Positions 53,952-63,441 of a stretch of DNA of 64,000 nucleotides are shown here, piece after piece. The position numbers and the translations under genes were made by a program. Source of the stretch: Trichormus sp. M33_DOE_039. Lineage in GTDB: Bacteria; Cyanobacteriota; Cyanobacteriia; Cyanobacteriales; Nostocaceae. Location of the stretch: NCBI GenBank assembly GCA_015296085.1, contig DVDT01000094.1, positions 1-64,000 of the forward strand, read 5' to 3'. The notes under the pieces were generated by a model. The model did not search any database, was not told the DNA's origin, and saw only the letters and a list, made by a program, of their open reading frames with translations. Position 1 is the first letter of the stretch; each line of letters opens with the position of its first letter.

Positions 53952-54203
53952 GAGAGACAAAGTAGACAAGGGAGAAAATGCAATGCCCAATGCCCCATTG
54001 CCAAGAACTAATGACTGATGGCTAATAGCTAAAAATAAAAAATGCCCCAGAGTATTCTCTAGGGCTTAACCAGGGTGCATCTACCATTTCTCTCTACTAC
54101 TCCTATAGAGGTAATCCGGAAAGATACTGAGCAAATTTCCAAAAAATTTTTTGGGGCTGGAATTTTTACTCGGTAATTACTGAGGCTTTATTGAAATTTT
54201 TGT
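53952..54203. other. Spacer between lgt and cobM
   Basis: Repeat traces (CTAATGACTGATGGCTAATAG), then a weak hairpin 54043-54066 (GCCCCAGAG/CTCTAGGGC) that may end the lgt transcript. No cobalamin riboswitch was recognised ahead of cobM. Confidence 0.4.
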
Positions 54204-54980
54204 ATGAAAGCTTATCAAAATACCCTAGAAACGAAAGTTTATATTGTGGGGGCAGGTCCAGGAGATCCAGATTTACTAACGCTTAAGGCTCAGAAACTGC
54301 TTGCTGTGGCAGATGTGATTTTATTCGCCGACTCTTTAATTCCTGAACAGCTTTTGCAGTTTTGTCGGGAAGATGCAGAAATTATTCGCACAGCTGATAA
54401 AACCTTGGAAGAGATTCTACCTTTAATGATTGAACGGGTGCGATCGCAGCAAAAATCTGTAGTTCGTCTACAGTCAGGTGATCCCAGTCTCTACAGTGCG
54501 ATGCACGAGCAAATGCAACTTCTCGCTGAAGCCAACATTCCCTTTGAAGTCATCCCAGGCATTAGTGCTTTTCAAGCCGCAGCCGCGAAACTCAATGTTG
54601 AGTTGACTGTCCCTGGGGTAGTGCAAACCATCATTTTAACGCGCATCAGTGGACGTACAGAAGTACCCGCAACAGAAGAGTTAGCCTCTTTAGCAGCCCA
54701 TCAAGCTAGTTTGTGCTTATATTTAAGTGCGCGTCACGTAGAAAAAGCCCAAGCTAAATTATTAGAACACTATCCAGCAGATACCCCCGTGGCAATTTGC
54801 TTTCGCATCGGCTGGCCGGATGAAAAAATTAGGGTTGTACCTCTTAAGCAAATGGCAGACTGTACGCAGCAAGAACATCTGATGCGGACAACGCTGTATG
54901 TAATTAGTCCAGCATTAACGGAGGCAAAAGGGCGATCGCGTTTATATAATCCTGAGTACAGTCGATTATTTCGTCAATAA
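54204..54980 (+). CDS. cobM: Precorrin-4 C11-methyltransferase
   Basis: 258 residues. SAM-binding VGAGPGDPDLLTLKAQKLL (about 13-31), LQSGDPSLYSA (about 89) and VIPGISAFQAAAAKL (about 113) identify a CobM/CbiF-type corrinoid methyltransferase. It methylates C-11 of precorrin-4 (or cobalt-precorrin-4) on the way to B12/pseudo-B12. Stand-alone gene, as is common in cyanobacteria. Confidence 0.93.
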   Translation: MKAYQNTLETKVYIVGAGPGDPDLLTLKAQKLLAVADVILFADSLIPEQLLQFCREDAEIIRTADKTLEEILPLMIERVRSQQKSVVRLQSGDPSLYSAMHEQMQLLAEANIPFEVIPGISAFQAAAAKLNVELTVPGVVQTIILTRISGRTEVPATEELASLAAHQASLCLYLSARHVEKAQAKLLEHYPADTPVAICFRIGWPDEKIRVVPLKQMADCTQQEHLMRTTLYVISPALTEAKGRSRLYNPEYSRLFRQ

Positions 54981-55073
54981 GGCATGGGGCATTAGGTATT
55001 GGGACTTATGGCTTCTTACACCAACAAATTAGGTTAATATTAAATTTTGAATTTTAAATTTTGAATTGATACT

Positions 55074-55427
55074 ATGCCTCTAATTAAAGTCCAAACTTCT
55101 GCATCTGCACCGGAAAAAGCTGAAATTGAGGCAATGTTAAAAAGCCTATCAGCTAAGTTAGCCAAGCATTTAGGCAAACCAGAATCTTATGTGATGACTG
55201 CGTTTGAATCAGGAATTCCTATGACTTTTTCTGGGAATACAGAACCAGTTTGTTACATAGAAATTAAAAGCATCGGCACAATGAAGCCCAATCAAACTGA
55301 GGCAATGAGTCAAGATTTTTGCCAGCAAATTAATCAAACTCTCGGTGTTCCGCAAAACAGGATTTACATTGAGTTTGCTGATGCTAAGGGTGCAATGTGG
55401 GGCTGGAATGGCTCAACTTTTGGTTAG
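55074..55427 (+). CDS. MIF/phenylpyruvate tautomerase family protein
   Basis: 117 residues. The catalytic Pro2 is in MPLIKVQTSA, and the fold pattern (LAKHLGKPESYVMTAFE, NRIYIEFADAKGAMWGWNGSTFG) matches macrophage migration inhibitory factor-like tautomerases. In bacteria the physiological substrate is generally unknown. AATTTTGAATTTT repeats precede the ATG. Confidence 0.85.
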   Translation: MPLIKVQTSASAPEKAEIEAMLKSLSAKLAKHLGKPESYVMTAFESGIPMTFSGNTEPVCYIEIKSIGTMKPNQTEAMSQDFCQQINQTLGVPQNRIYIEFADAKGAMWGWNGSTFG

Positions 55428-55554
55428 CCGAAAAGGCTACGAACAACTTGGAGAGACAAGGGAGAAATTTTCAAATCAATTCCCAATGCCTTATTCCCCA
55501 TTCCCAAATGGAAAAGTTGTACGATAGAGGTTCAGCATCAATTTGTGATTTTTT

Positions 55555-56622
55555 ATGTCTGCTACGCCTCTTGTTTCCCCAGTTAACTCAACCATCTCAG
55601 AAACAACAACTTTACCTCCATTACTCGGTGCTTCAGTGGCGGAGTTAACTGCTTGGGTACAGCAGCAGGGACAACCCGCTTACAGAGGTAAGCAACTCCA
55701 CGATTGGATATATCATAAGGGCGTGCGATCGCTAGCCGACATTTCTGTATTCCCCAAGCAATGGCGTGCAGATCTTGCAGATATCCCCATCGGGCGTTCT
55801 CAAATTCACTACCGTTCTGTTGCACCAGATGGCACTGTGAAGTATCTGTTGCAACTATCTGATGGGCAGATTGTAGAAACTGTGGGCATCCCTACAGACA
55901 AGCGATTAACCGTTTGTGTCTCTACGCAAGTAGGTTGTCCGATGGCGTGTGATTTCTGCGCTACTGGTAAAGGTGGTTACAAACGGAATCTAGGCAGACA
56001 TGAAATTGTTGATCAAGTATTAACGGTACAGGAAGATTTTCAGCAACGTGTGAGTCATGTCGTGTTTATGGGTATGGGCGAACCGTTGTTAAATACTGAG
56101 AATGTTTTAGGTGCAATTAAATCTTTAAATCAAGATGTGGGGATTGGGCAGCGATCGCTGACTTTATCTACTGTGGGAATCCGCGATCGCATCCGTGAGT
56201 TAGCCGAACACCATCTACAAGTTACCTTAGCGGTGAGTCTCCACGCACCCAACCAAGCCCTACGGGAGCAAATTATCCCCAGTGCGCGCCCTTATCCCAT
56301 TGAGGATTTACTGCTTGAATGTCGGGAGTATGTGGAAATTACTGGCAGACGTGTAAGTTTTGAATACATTCTGTTAGCTGGTGTGAACGATTTACCAGAA
56401 CACGCCCTAGAACTAGCCAAGCGTCTGCGCGGATTTCAATGTCATGTCAATTTAATTCCCTATAATCCTATTGAGGAAGTTGATTATAAACGGCCAAATC
56501 GCGATCGCATTCAAGCTTTTGTCACAGTTCTGCAACAGCAAAAAATCGCTGTTAGCGTTCGCTACTCCCGTGGTTTAGAAGCTGATGCTGCCTGTGGGCA
56601 ATTGAGAACAAATAATTTGTAA
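55555..56622 (+). CDS. rlmN: 23S rRNA (adenine-C2503)-methyltransferase
   Basis: 355 residues. Radical SAM motif CPMACDFC (CxxxCxxC, about 123-130), GMGEPLLN (about 176) and the C-terminal catalytic Cys in EADAACGQL (about 348) fit RlmN, which methylates A2503 of 23S rRNA and A37 of some tRNAs. The N-terminal 20 residues are Ser/Thr-rich and the start may be slightly downstream. Confidence 0.93.
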   Translation: MSATPLVSPVNSTISETTTLPPLLGASVAELTAWVQQQGQPAYRGKQLHDWIYHKGVRSLADISVFPKQWRADLADIPIGRSQIHYRSVAPDGTVKYLLQLSDGQIVETVGIPTDKRLTVCVSTQVGCPMACDFCATGKGGYKRNLGRHEIVDQVLTVQEDFQQRVSHVVFMGMGEPLLNTENVLGAIKSLNQDVGIGQRSLTLSTVGIRDRIRELAEHHLQVTLAVSLHAPNQALREQIIPSARPYPIEDLLLECREYVEITGRRVSFEYILLAGVNDLPEHALELAKRLRGFQCHVNLIPYNPIEEVDYKRPNRDRIQAFVTVLQQQKIAVSVRYSRGLEADAACGQLRTNNL

Positions 56623-56789
56623 TTACTAATTCAAAATCAGTAATTTATACCGCATCATACATTAGCATTTCCAAGAAATTCGAGACGCATTAGTGTAGTG
56701 AAAGTGCAATTTTGCGTCCTTAAAATGTTTTTGTAGACTCTTGACAATCCTCACCTTTCTTGATTTTTCCCATAAACAATGACTAAAAA

Positions 56790-57071
56790 CTATTCTTCAG
56801 GTTCTATAGTGCTGCTGAGTCCATGACTCTTGAGAGTTTCACAATAAAACTCTGCATGTTCTTGAGCGCAGGTAATTACTAGGGCTAGCCCATTGGTGTG
56901 AGCTTCCATCATGATGCTAACGGCTTGAGGCTGAGTTAGGCTTGGTACTGTAGTGATTAACACTTGTACTACGTACTCCATAGAGTTGTAGTCGTCATTA
57001 TGGAGCAAAACGCGATACCGAGGCGCAAGCTTGCGGGATGTAGAACGCTTCTCAATGGTTTCGACTGACAC
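56790..57071 (-). CDS. clpS: ClpS adaptor protein
   Basis: 93 residues. YRVLLHNDDYNSMEYVVQVL (about 19-38) with the N-degron-binding Asn/Asp-Asp pair and Met, and the MMEAHTNGLALV helix, are diagnostic. ClpS delivers N-end-rule substrates to ClpAP/ClpCP. Cyanobacteria usually have ClpS1 and ClpS2; this sequence looks like ClpS1 by length but this is not certain. Confidence 0.93.
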   Translation of the reverse strand: MSVETIEKRSTSRKLAPRYRVLLHNDDYNSMEYVVQVLITTVPSLTQPQAVSIMMEAHTNGLALVITCAQEHAEFYCETLKSHGLSSTIEPEE

Positions 57072-57308
57072 AACTTTTGCTCTCTTATTGTTGATTAACT
57101 ACAACAGTGTTCTGTACTAGCGATCGCTTAAAAGTTATTCACCTATATTAGAGCATTTTTATCAAAACTTCATAGCGGATAAAAATTTTCCTGCTTTTAA
57201 GTTGTAACACTCACAAGATAGCTTGACAGTAATATTCCCTCCCACTCTTAAAATAGAGATAGAAAAAACCACAAACTGACCCGTGCTACTGCCCTACATT
57301 AAGTAATT

Positions 57309-57671
57309 ATGGACATGAGTCTCGACTTTCAACCAGGACAAATTGTGTCTTTGGAGCATGGTGATAAGAATCTGTATGCAGAAGTCATTCAAGTTGTGGT
57401 TTCCCGCCATCTCTGTTGGGTACGTCCCTTCTTGCTAGTCACTCATACCCCAGAACTACCTATCATGATTGACCTCCGGGATGGCTCTGATTTGCTTTGG
57501 CCTATTGAGTTGTTTCGACCTGCTCTAGATACAGAAGTCATTACTTTTTTAAGTCAACTTTTGGCAAAAGAACCAAAATCTGAACTTGACACAGTGGCTA
57601 AACAACAACTCCATCAATTTATCTACCAACTCTGGCAAGCTTATCAGGAAAGCTTAGGAGCTAGAGGTTAA
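57309..57671 (+). CDS. Conserved cyanobacterial protein, unknown function
   Basis: 120 residues, soluble. The N-terminal half (FQPGQIVSLEHGDKNLYAEVIQVVVSRHLCWVRPFLL) reads as a small beta-barrel, then an acidic/aromatic stretch DLRDGSDLLWPIELFRPALD and a C-terminal helix pair. From memory it is a lone-standing cyanobacterial family. No function known. Confidence 0.7.
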   Translation: MDMSLDFQPGQIVSLEHGDKNLYAEVIQVVVSRHLCWVRPFLLVTHTPELPIMIDLRDGSDLLWPIELFRPALDTEVITFLSQLLAKEPKSELDTVAKQQLHQFIYQLWQAYQESLGARG

Positions 57672-57711
57672 AAAATAAATTCCCAAAGCCCAATTTCCAA
57701 TTCTCGATGAT

Positions 57712-58884
57712 CTAAGCATAGCGAATTCCAACATCCTGCATCCGTTCTATTGCTTCTTGTAAACGTTGCTCAGGAATTGTGAGGGCAATTCTGATGTAAC
57801 CTTCTCCCGATGCACCATAGCCATTACCGGGAGGAACTAAGATAGCGCATTTATCTAGTAGGAGGTTAGCAAATTCGGTGGAAGAATATCCTGAAGGGAC
57901 TTGTACCCAGACGTAAAGTGTAGCTTTTGGTGGCTCAATTGGCCAGCCTAAAGATTGTAGGCCTTTCACAACTATGTCACGGCGGTTTTGGTACACTGAC
58001 ATCAAGCTTTTTAGTTCAGCTTCATCAGTATTGTAAGCTGCGATCGCAGCTTGTTGAATAGCTTTAAAAACCCCAGAATCTACGTTGGTTTTGACTTGAC
58101 TCAAGGCTTTAACCCCATCGGCATTACCAACTACAAATCCGATCCGCCACCCTGTCATATTGTAAGACTTAGACAAACTGTGGAACTCAATTGCTACATC
58201 TTTAGCCCCTGGAACTTGCAATACACTCGGTGGCTTGTAGCCATCGTAAGCCATTTCGGAATAAGCATGATCGTGACACAGTAGAATATCATACTGCCGG
58301 CAAAACGCCACTAATTCCTCAAAAAATTCTATTGTTGCTAAAGCCCCAGTCGGATTATTCGGGTAATTAATCCACAATAGTTTTGCTTTCTGGGCTATAG
58401 CTTCAGGAATGAGACTGAGATCAGGTAAAAATTTATTTTCTGCCTTCAAAGGCATAGTAAACGGCTCACCCCCAGCAAAAATTGTGGCTGTTCGATACAC
58501 GGGATAACCAGGATCGGGTATCAATACATAGTCTCCCGTTTCCACAAAGGCTAAAAAAGTATTATGTATGGCTTCCTTTGAACCAATAGAAGATATAACC
58601 TCTGTATTCGGGTTTAATTCCTCAACCCCAAATCGTCGTTCCATCCACTCAACTGCTGCCTCACGAAACGCTGGCATACCATAATAGGGTGGATAGTTAT
58701 GATTACTCACTTCATCAATTGCTATGTGCATCGCATGGAGAATATGAGCAGGAGTCGGCTTATCAGGATCACCCACTGCCATATTAATGATGTCAACTCC
58801 TTGAGCGACAAGTTCATCCCGTTTACGGTTAATCTCAGCAAACAGATAAGGAGGAATTTTTTCTAAACGTTTAGCAGGCTGCAT
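57712..58884 (-). CDS. LL-diaminopimelate aminotransferase-like class I aminotransferase
   Basis: 390 residues. PLP lysine lies in SLSKSYNMTGWRIG (about 235); NYPNNPTG (about 174) and the C-terminal Arg in GYIRIALT (about 370) complete the active site. The sequence is of the DapL/aspartate aminotransferase-like type common in cyanobacteria, which make lysine through LL-DAP aminotransferase; substrate specificity cannot be decided from sequence alone. Confidence 0.85.
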   Translation of the reverse strand: MQPAKRLEKIPPYLFAEINRKRDELVAQGVDIINMAVGDPDKPTPAHILHAMHIAIDEVSNHNYPPYYGMPAFREAAVEWMERRFGVEELNPNTEVISSIGSKEAIHNTFLAFVETGDYVLIPDPGYPVYRTATIFAGGEPFTMPLKAENKFLPDLSLIPEAIAQKAKLLWINYPNNPTGALATIEFFEELVAFCRQYDILLCHDHAYSEMAYDGYKPPSVLQVPGAKDVAIEFHSLSKSYNMTGWRIGFVVGNADGVKALSQVKTNVDSGVFKAIQQAAIAAYNTDEAELKSLMSVYQNRRDIVVKGLQSLGWPIEPPKATLYVWVQVPSGYSSTEFANLLLDKCAILVPPGNGYGASGEGYIRIALTIPEQRLQEAIERMQDVGIRYA

Positions 58885-59040
58885 GGCGACTTTTTACTAA
58901 TGCACAAGTGGAGGCTCATTAGCACAGTTTACGCCACACTAGGTAATTAAATAGTAAATATCTTGTAGGAGCAGCAGCAGTTTTGCTAGATTTTCATAAA
59001 TTAAATTCTTGAGAGGAAAATCCTCCAGCAATCACTGAAT

Positions 59041-59241
59041 TTAATATCCCAGACTAGAAACTAGCTGAATACGTCCAGCATCCATCTCTGCCATCAATAA
59101 TTCTAAAGCTTCGTAATCTGTATCAGATATATAGCCCTGTTGAGTTAATTCTGAGTTGATTTCGTTCTCTATCTCTGGAGTTAGTTTTTTAATATCGAGA
59201 GCTTTTTCCACTAACTGACGAATTACATATTTAGTTCTCAT
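59041..59241 (-). CDS. Small conserved cyanobacterial protein
   Basis: 66 residues, helical: RQLVEKALDIKKLTPEIENEINSELTQQGYISDTDYEALELLMAEMDAGRIQLV. I recall close relatives in many filamentous cyanobacteria, all of unknown function. No signal peptide. A CRP-like site lies about 85 nt upstream. Confidence 0.68.
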   Translation of the reverse strand: MRTKYVIRQLVEKALDIKKLTPEIENEINSELTQQGYISDTDYEALELLMAEMDAGRIQLVSSLGY

Positions 59242-59723
59242 AAGTAATGAACCCGCTATACGGTGATACTAAATTATCCAAGATGAAGTTCAGTATAAAA
59301 TGTGATCACTGTACTACTGTACTAGTGATTTAGATCACGCTTAAATTAAGTAGATACTTCCTGATTAAACTTAACAATTACCGTAAATACCATGAGCAGC
59401 AAATGCACCTTAGCCATTGCTATAAAGCGGTTAAATTTGATTTATCTCTATAGATTGGCATCCGTTTTCAGCACAATTGTGGATGACTGTTTTGTCGTCT
59501 TCTGCTCTGTGATTGCCTATGTTGATTCTTTTTTGAACTTCCCAGAAAAAAAGTATAGATGAATACATTTCACTCCGAAATTATGACAATCTTTAAACAG
59601 ACATGGAAAAAAAATAAAGATTCAGCAAAGAGATTTAAGACATCTGGTCGATGCTCGACCAAACGGTTTATGTTCAAATAAATTCAAGCTTAGTGGTTAA
59701 ATAACTCTAATTAGGATGGCTAT
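59242..59723. other. Divergent promoter region and leader of the STAS gene
   Basis: Apart from the CRP-like site, a perfect hairpin TGGTCGA-TGC-TCGACCA lies at 59645-59661 in the likely 5' leader, 63 nt before the STAS ATG. A 56-codon frame from 59392 is not protein-like. Confidence 0.45.
59325..59338. promoter_or_regulatory. CRP-type binding site
   Basis: GTGATTTAGATCAC (GTGA N6 TCAC), flanked by A and G, fits the CRP consensus TGTGAN6TCACA except at the outermost bases. It lies between the divergent small-protein and STAS genes. Cyanobacteria have cAMP receptor proteins (AnCrpA, SyCRP1). Function here is inferred. Confidence 0.45.
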
Positions 59724-60032
59724 ATGCAAGCACTACTAAACAGTCCGAAAATTGCAGTTATTCGTCCTCAGGGTTGCCTGAATGCGACCAATTCTTTGGA
59801 ATTTGAGCGTGAATTATCAACAACTCTGGCTCAAGACGATGTTGCCAGTTTGTTAGTAGACCTAGCAGCAGTCGAGTCTTTTGATAGCTCTGGACTCATG
59901 TCTCTAGTATCTGCACTCAAATTAGCTCAGAGTTTAGGCAAGGGTTTTCGGCTTGATTCCGTGTCCCCAGCTATTAGAATAATTTTAGAGTTGACCCAAC
60001 TAGATGAAATTTTTGAGATATCTGAGGGATAA
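59724..60032 (+). CDS. STAS domain protein (anti-sigma factor antagonist-like)
   Basis: 102 residues, a single STAS domain: ASLLVDLAAVESFDSSGLMSLVSALKLAQSLGKGF. The phospho-acceptor Ser is probably in SFDSSGL (about residue 54-56), as in SpoIIAA-like proteins. It would act in a partner-switching system with a kinase and phosphatase encoded elsewhere. A radical SAM gene follows 165 nt downstream. Confidence 0.85.
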   Translation: MQALLNSPKIAVIRPQGCLNATNSLEFERELSTTLAQDDVASLLVDLAAVESFDSSGLMSLVSALKLAQSLGKGFRLDSVSPAIRIILELTQLDEIFEISEG

Positions 60033-60197
60033 TTCATGGCGTATGGGTTGCCAACACAACAACACACGCCTTATTTATGGCTAACTGAGTCGACAAAGAG
60101 TTATAAATTGCCACCAGAAAAGCCAATCAAAGAGCTAATCAATGCTAATGTTGGAGGAAAGAAGTAGCTGTAATTCAAGTAGCTCAAAGTTGGCACA

Positions 60198-62885
60198 GTG
60201 GCTATTGCATTTGAACAATTAATCACACCGGATATCTTAAAGCCAGCCCGTTACTTAGGTAACGAACAACTGGCAGTACATAAACCTTGGGACAAAGCAG
60301 CCATCCGCTGGGTATTGACCTACCCAGAAGTATACGAAGTCGGTTCATCTAATTTAGGGCATATCATTCTGTATAATATTTTGAATGCCCAACCTCGACA
60401 GTTATGCGATCGCGCTTATCTACCAGGTACAGACTTAGCAGGCAAACTCAGGGACACAAACACTTCCCTGTTTGCCGTTGAGTCGAAGCGAGATTTAAAA
60501 GAATTCGATATTTTAGGTTTTAGTCTCAGTTATGAACTAGGAGCGACCAACATTCTAGAGATGTTGGACTTGGCGAGAATTCCTCTGACATGGCAAGAAA
60601 GATTACAGGGAAATTATCCCCTCATCTTCGCCGGTGGACAAACAGCAACATCCAATCCTGAACCCTATGCTGACTTTTTCGACTTTTTTGCTTTGGGAGA
60701 CGGAGAAGAACTCTTACCGGAAATCGGCTTAGTCTTGGAAGAAGGTAAACAAGCTGGATTAAGTCGGGAAAATCTCCTCTTAGACTTGGCACAAGTCCCT
60801 GGGGTGTACGTACCGCAGTTTTACGCCCCAGCAAAAGATGGCTTAGTACAACCACTACGCCCAGATGTACCCCAAGGCATTTTGCGGCGAGTAGCTACCC
60901 CTATTCCTGCCTATTCTATTGGAATAGTCCCCTACGTACAAACGGTACATGATCGCTTGACGATAGAAATTCGTCGTGGTTGCACCCGCGGTTGTCGGTT
61001 TTGTCAACCGGGAATGCTGACTCGACCAGCCAGGGATGTAGAACCAGAGCAAGTAGTGGAAGCTATTGAACAGGGCATGAGAGCGACTGGTTATAATGAG
61101 TTTTCGCTCTTATCCTTGAGTTGTTCAGATTATCTATCCCTACCATCTGTGGGGATGGAAATTAAAAATCGATTAAGAAATGAAAATATTTCCCTGTCCC
61201 TCCCCAGCCAACGTGTAGATAGATTTGATGAAAACATCGCTAATATCCTGGGTGGTACACGCCAAGGTGGGTTAACTTTCGCCCCCGAAGCTGGCACACA
61301 AAGGATGCGAGATATCGTCAATAAGGGTTTGACCAACGAAGAACTATTACGAGGTGTCAAAACTGCCTGGGAACAAGGCTGGGATAAAATTAAATTGTAT
61401 TTTATGATCGGCTTACCAGGAGAGACGGATGCTGATGTCCTAGGCATTGCAGAAACAGTCAGCTGGTTACAAAGAGAATGTCGGGGGAAAGGTAGAAGAC
61501 CGCTCAACTTTAACCTGACCATTTCCAACTTCACTCCTAAACCCCATACGCCATTTCAATGGCACTCAGTTTCCACGGCGGAATTCCGACGCAAACAAGA
61601 CTTATTGCGACAAGCATTCCGGCGCATCCGGGGTGTGAAAGTCAATTTCACCGATGTCCGAATTTCGGCGATGGAAGACTTTATTGGTCGAGGCGATCGC
61701 TCTTTGGGTAAAGTAGTAAAACGTGCCTGGGAATTGGGCGCAGGGATGGATTCTTGGTATGACAGCCTAGATAAAGCTTTTGCCGCCTGGGGAGAAGCGA
61801 TTAGCGAAGCTGGTCTAGATTGGAAATACCGCCAAGTCGAAAACGGAGAATGGAATCTATTTGCAGCACAGGAAGAAAGCAGAGGAGCAGGGGAAGCAGA
61901 GGAGCAGGGGTGCAGGAGTGACTCTCCGTCCCCAGTCGCCAATCCCCAATCCCTCGAAGCTCCTCTGCCGTGGGATCATATAGATACTGGTATTGACAAA
62001 AAATGGCTGATTGAGGACTTACAACGCGCTCTAGAAGCAGCTGTTGTCCCTGACTGTTCTTTTGAAGGCTGTTCTCACTGCGGCGTATGTGGCACAGATT
62101 TTGGCCACAATATCGTTATCGAGCCGCCTGCTATTCCAGAATTTGCTGGTGAGTTTGTCCCTAACATCACTAAAAGCCAACGCCTACGTGTTTGGTTTGG
62201 AAAACAAGGTAACATGGCGTTACTGAGTCACTTAGATTTGATGCGCTTGTTGGATCGAGTGGTGCGCCGGGCAAGTTTACCAGTAGCTTATACTAACGGC
62301 TTTCATCCCAGTCCCAGAATTGCTGTAGCTAGTGCTTTAGCTTTGGGAGCTACTAGTAGCGGCGAGATTGTCGATTTTGAGTTGACTGAGCTTATAGAAG
62401 TGGATGTATTTCATCAAAAATTAGCTCAAGAACTGCCCCCCGATATCCCTGTATATCGTGTGACAGAAGTAGACTTAAAAGCTCCAGCCGCTAATAAGTT
62501 ACTAGAAAAAGCAGAGTATTTAATTACTATCTCCGCCCCCAGCGAAGTCACGCCTGCACAATGGCAAGAGTGGATAGCAGCAATTCAGAATCAAGAAGAA
62601 ATTTTGTGTGAGCAAACTACCAAATCTGGTAAAACTCAGATGATAAATCTGCGCTCACGGTTATTTGAGATAGAACTAATCTCCACTAGCAACAACGAAA
62701 CCGAAGCGATCGCCATCGTCCGTTATGTCGGTAGCTGTCGCCAAGATGGCTTCTTGTTGCGTCCTGAACAAATTCTGTCTATGCTGGAAATAGTTGCTGA
62801 TGGAAACTCAGCTACCTCCAAAACAGACTTTACAAAATTTCATCTTCTGCACATCCATCGCAACCAGCTAATTTTATCAATCTAA
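60198..62885 (+). CDS. B12-binding-type radical SAM protein fused to DUF2344 (TIGR03960/TIGR03936 type)
   Basis: 895 residues from a GTG start. The N-terminal B12-binding-type part (about 20-240), the radical SAM motif RRGCTRGCRFC (about 259-269) and the C-terminal DUF2344 part (about 650-890: LRVWFGKQGNMALLSHLDLMRLLDRVVRRA) are all present. It stands directly before rne, an arrangement I recall as conserved in cyanobacteria. About residues 558-590 (EESRGAGEAEEQGCRSDSPS...) are encoded by heptamer repeats. The reaction is unknown. Confidence 0.87.
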   Translation: MAIAFEQLITPDILKPARYLGNEQLAVHKPWDKAAIRWVLTYPEVYEVGSSNLGHIILYNILNAQPRQLCDRAYLPGTDLAGKLRDTNTSLFAVESKRDLKEFDILGFSLSYELGATNILEMLDLARIPLTWQERLQGNYPLIFAGGQTATSNPEPYADFFDFFALGDGEELLPEIGLVLEEGKQAGLSRENLLLDLAQVPGVYVPQFYAPAKDGLVQPLRPDVPQGILRRVATPIPAYSIGIVPYVQTVHDRLTIEIRRGCTRGCRFCQPGMLTRPARDVEPEQVVEAIEQGMRATGYNEFSLLSLSCSDYLSLPSVGMEIKNRLRNENISLSLPSQRVDRFDENIANILGGTRQGGLTFAPEAGTQRMRDIVNKGLTNEELLRGVKTAWEQGWDKIKLYFMIGLPGETDADVLGIAETVSWLQRECRGKGRRPLNFNLTISNFTPKPHTPFQWHSVSTAEFRRKQDLLRQAFRRIRGVKVNFTDVRISAMEDFIGRGDRSLGKVVKRAWELGAGMDSWYDSLDKAFAAWGEAISEAGLDWKYRQVENGEWNLFAAQEESRGAGEAEEQGCRSDSPSPVANPQSLEAPLPWDHIDTGIDKKWLIEDLQRALEAAVVPDCSFEGCSHCGVCGTDFGHNIVIEPPAIPEFAGEFVPNITKSQRLRVWFGKQGNMALLSHLDLMRLLDRVVRRASLPVAYTNGFHPSPRIAVASALALGATSSGEIVDFELTELIEVDVFHQKLAQELPPDIPVYRVTEVDLKAPAANKLLEKAEYLITISAPSEVTPAQWQEWIAAIQNQEEILCEQTTKSGKTQMINLRSRLFEIELISTSNNETEAIAIVRYVGSCRQDGFLLRPEQILSMLEIVADGNSATSKTDFTKFHLLHIHRNQLILSI
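61872..61955. repeat. Short tandem repeats inside the radical SAM/DUF2344 gene
   Basis: GAGGAGCAGGGG / GCAGAGGAGCAGG units and GTCGCCAATCCCCAATCCC units keep the frame open and add about 28 residues between the two halves of the protein. Confidence 0.7.
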
Positions 62886-62936
62886 TCTCTAGAGGGCATC
62901 TGGTTAGCAGTTGCCCTGAATAGCACATCATAGGAA

Positions 62937-62964
62937 TTGATTTTTAGCAAGGTTGCGTTAGAAT
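62937..62964 (+). promoter_or_regulatory. Predicted sigma70-type promoter of rne
   Basis: TTGATT (62937-62942), 16 nt, TAGAAT (62959-62964). Start of transcription would be near 62971, giving a leader of about 470 nt. Predicted from sequence only. Confidence 0.4.
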
Positions 62965-63225
62965 AATATGAAGAGAAATTTTCTGACGCTGCATTGAACG
63001 AACTGGTTCACAACTACCCTGTTAATCAGGGAGCAACGAGCAAGATATCAGAGTGAAGCTTCTTGGATTTTATCCCAGACAAACTAAGGCAGATTAAAGA
63101 ACACTCTCTCTATAGCTACTTTGTGAACTGGTAATTAACAGCAGACTCCCGTCAACTTCTCTATCTATGCTTTTTAAAACAACTGCTGAATGCCTAATCC
63201 CTAGAGGGTGAAGGTATCGCATCAG

Positions 63226-63421
63226 AAATCAACCACGGACGGTTGATTTATTTGATTAAACAGTATGCAGCCGTTCTGGAATAATCAGGCGTGTGAACGC
63301 AATTCCTTAGCCAATAGCTCTTTAATTTTGAAGCTCGACTTCACAATTTTTATTACTAACAGCGTCTTTGGAGGCTGGCAGGGGCGAGAGGCATAACAAA
63401 CCTCCAAGTCCGTTGACGCTG
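63226..63421 (+). promoter_or_regulatory. Structured 5' leader of rne
   Basis: Hairpin 1: AAATCAACC (63226-63234) with GGTTGATTT (63241-63249), perfect 9 bp, followed by an AU-rich stretch. Hairpin 2: CAGCGTC (63360-63366) with GACGCTG (63415-63421), enclosing TTGGAGG (63368-63374) with CCTCCAA (63401-63407). The second ends 10 nt before the GAGGA ribosome-binding site. RNase E messages in other bacteria are autoregulated through leader structure, so the same is inferred here. Confidence 0.55.
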
Positions 63422-63441
63422 CCGATTTTTGAGGAAATTGA

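Larger units (their letters stand above)
62886..63441. other. 556-nt leader region of rne
   Basis: No coding sequence is supported on either strand. It holds the predicted promoter near 62937, the hairpins described separately, and GAGGA at 63431-63435 as ribosome-binding site. Unusually long for a gap between genes in this window that contains no dispersed repeat. Confidence 0.6.

Noticed and set aside
53952-54203. Cobalamin riboswitch ahead of cobM
   Set aside because: No B12-box-like core was recognised in the 250 bp upstream.
59392-59562. 56-codon plus-strand frame before the STAS gene
   Set aside because: No ribosome-binding site, Cys/Phe/Val-rich composition and no family; it overlaps likely promoter DNA.
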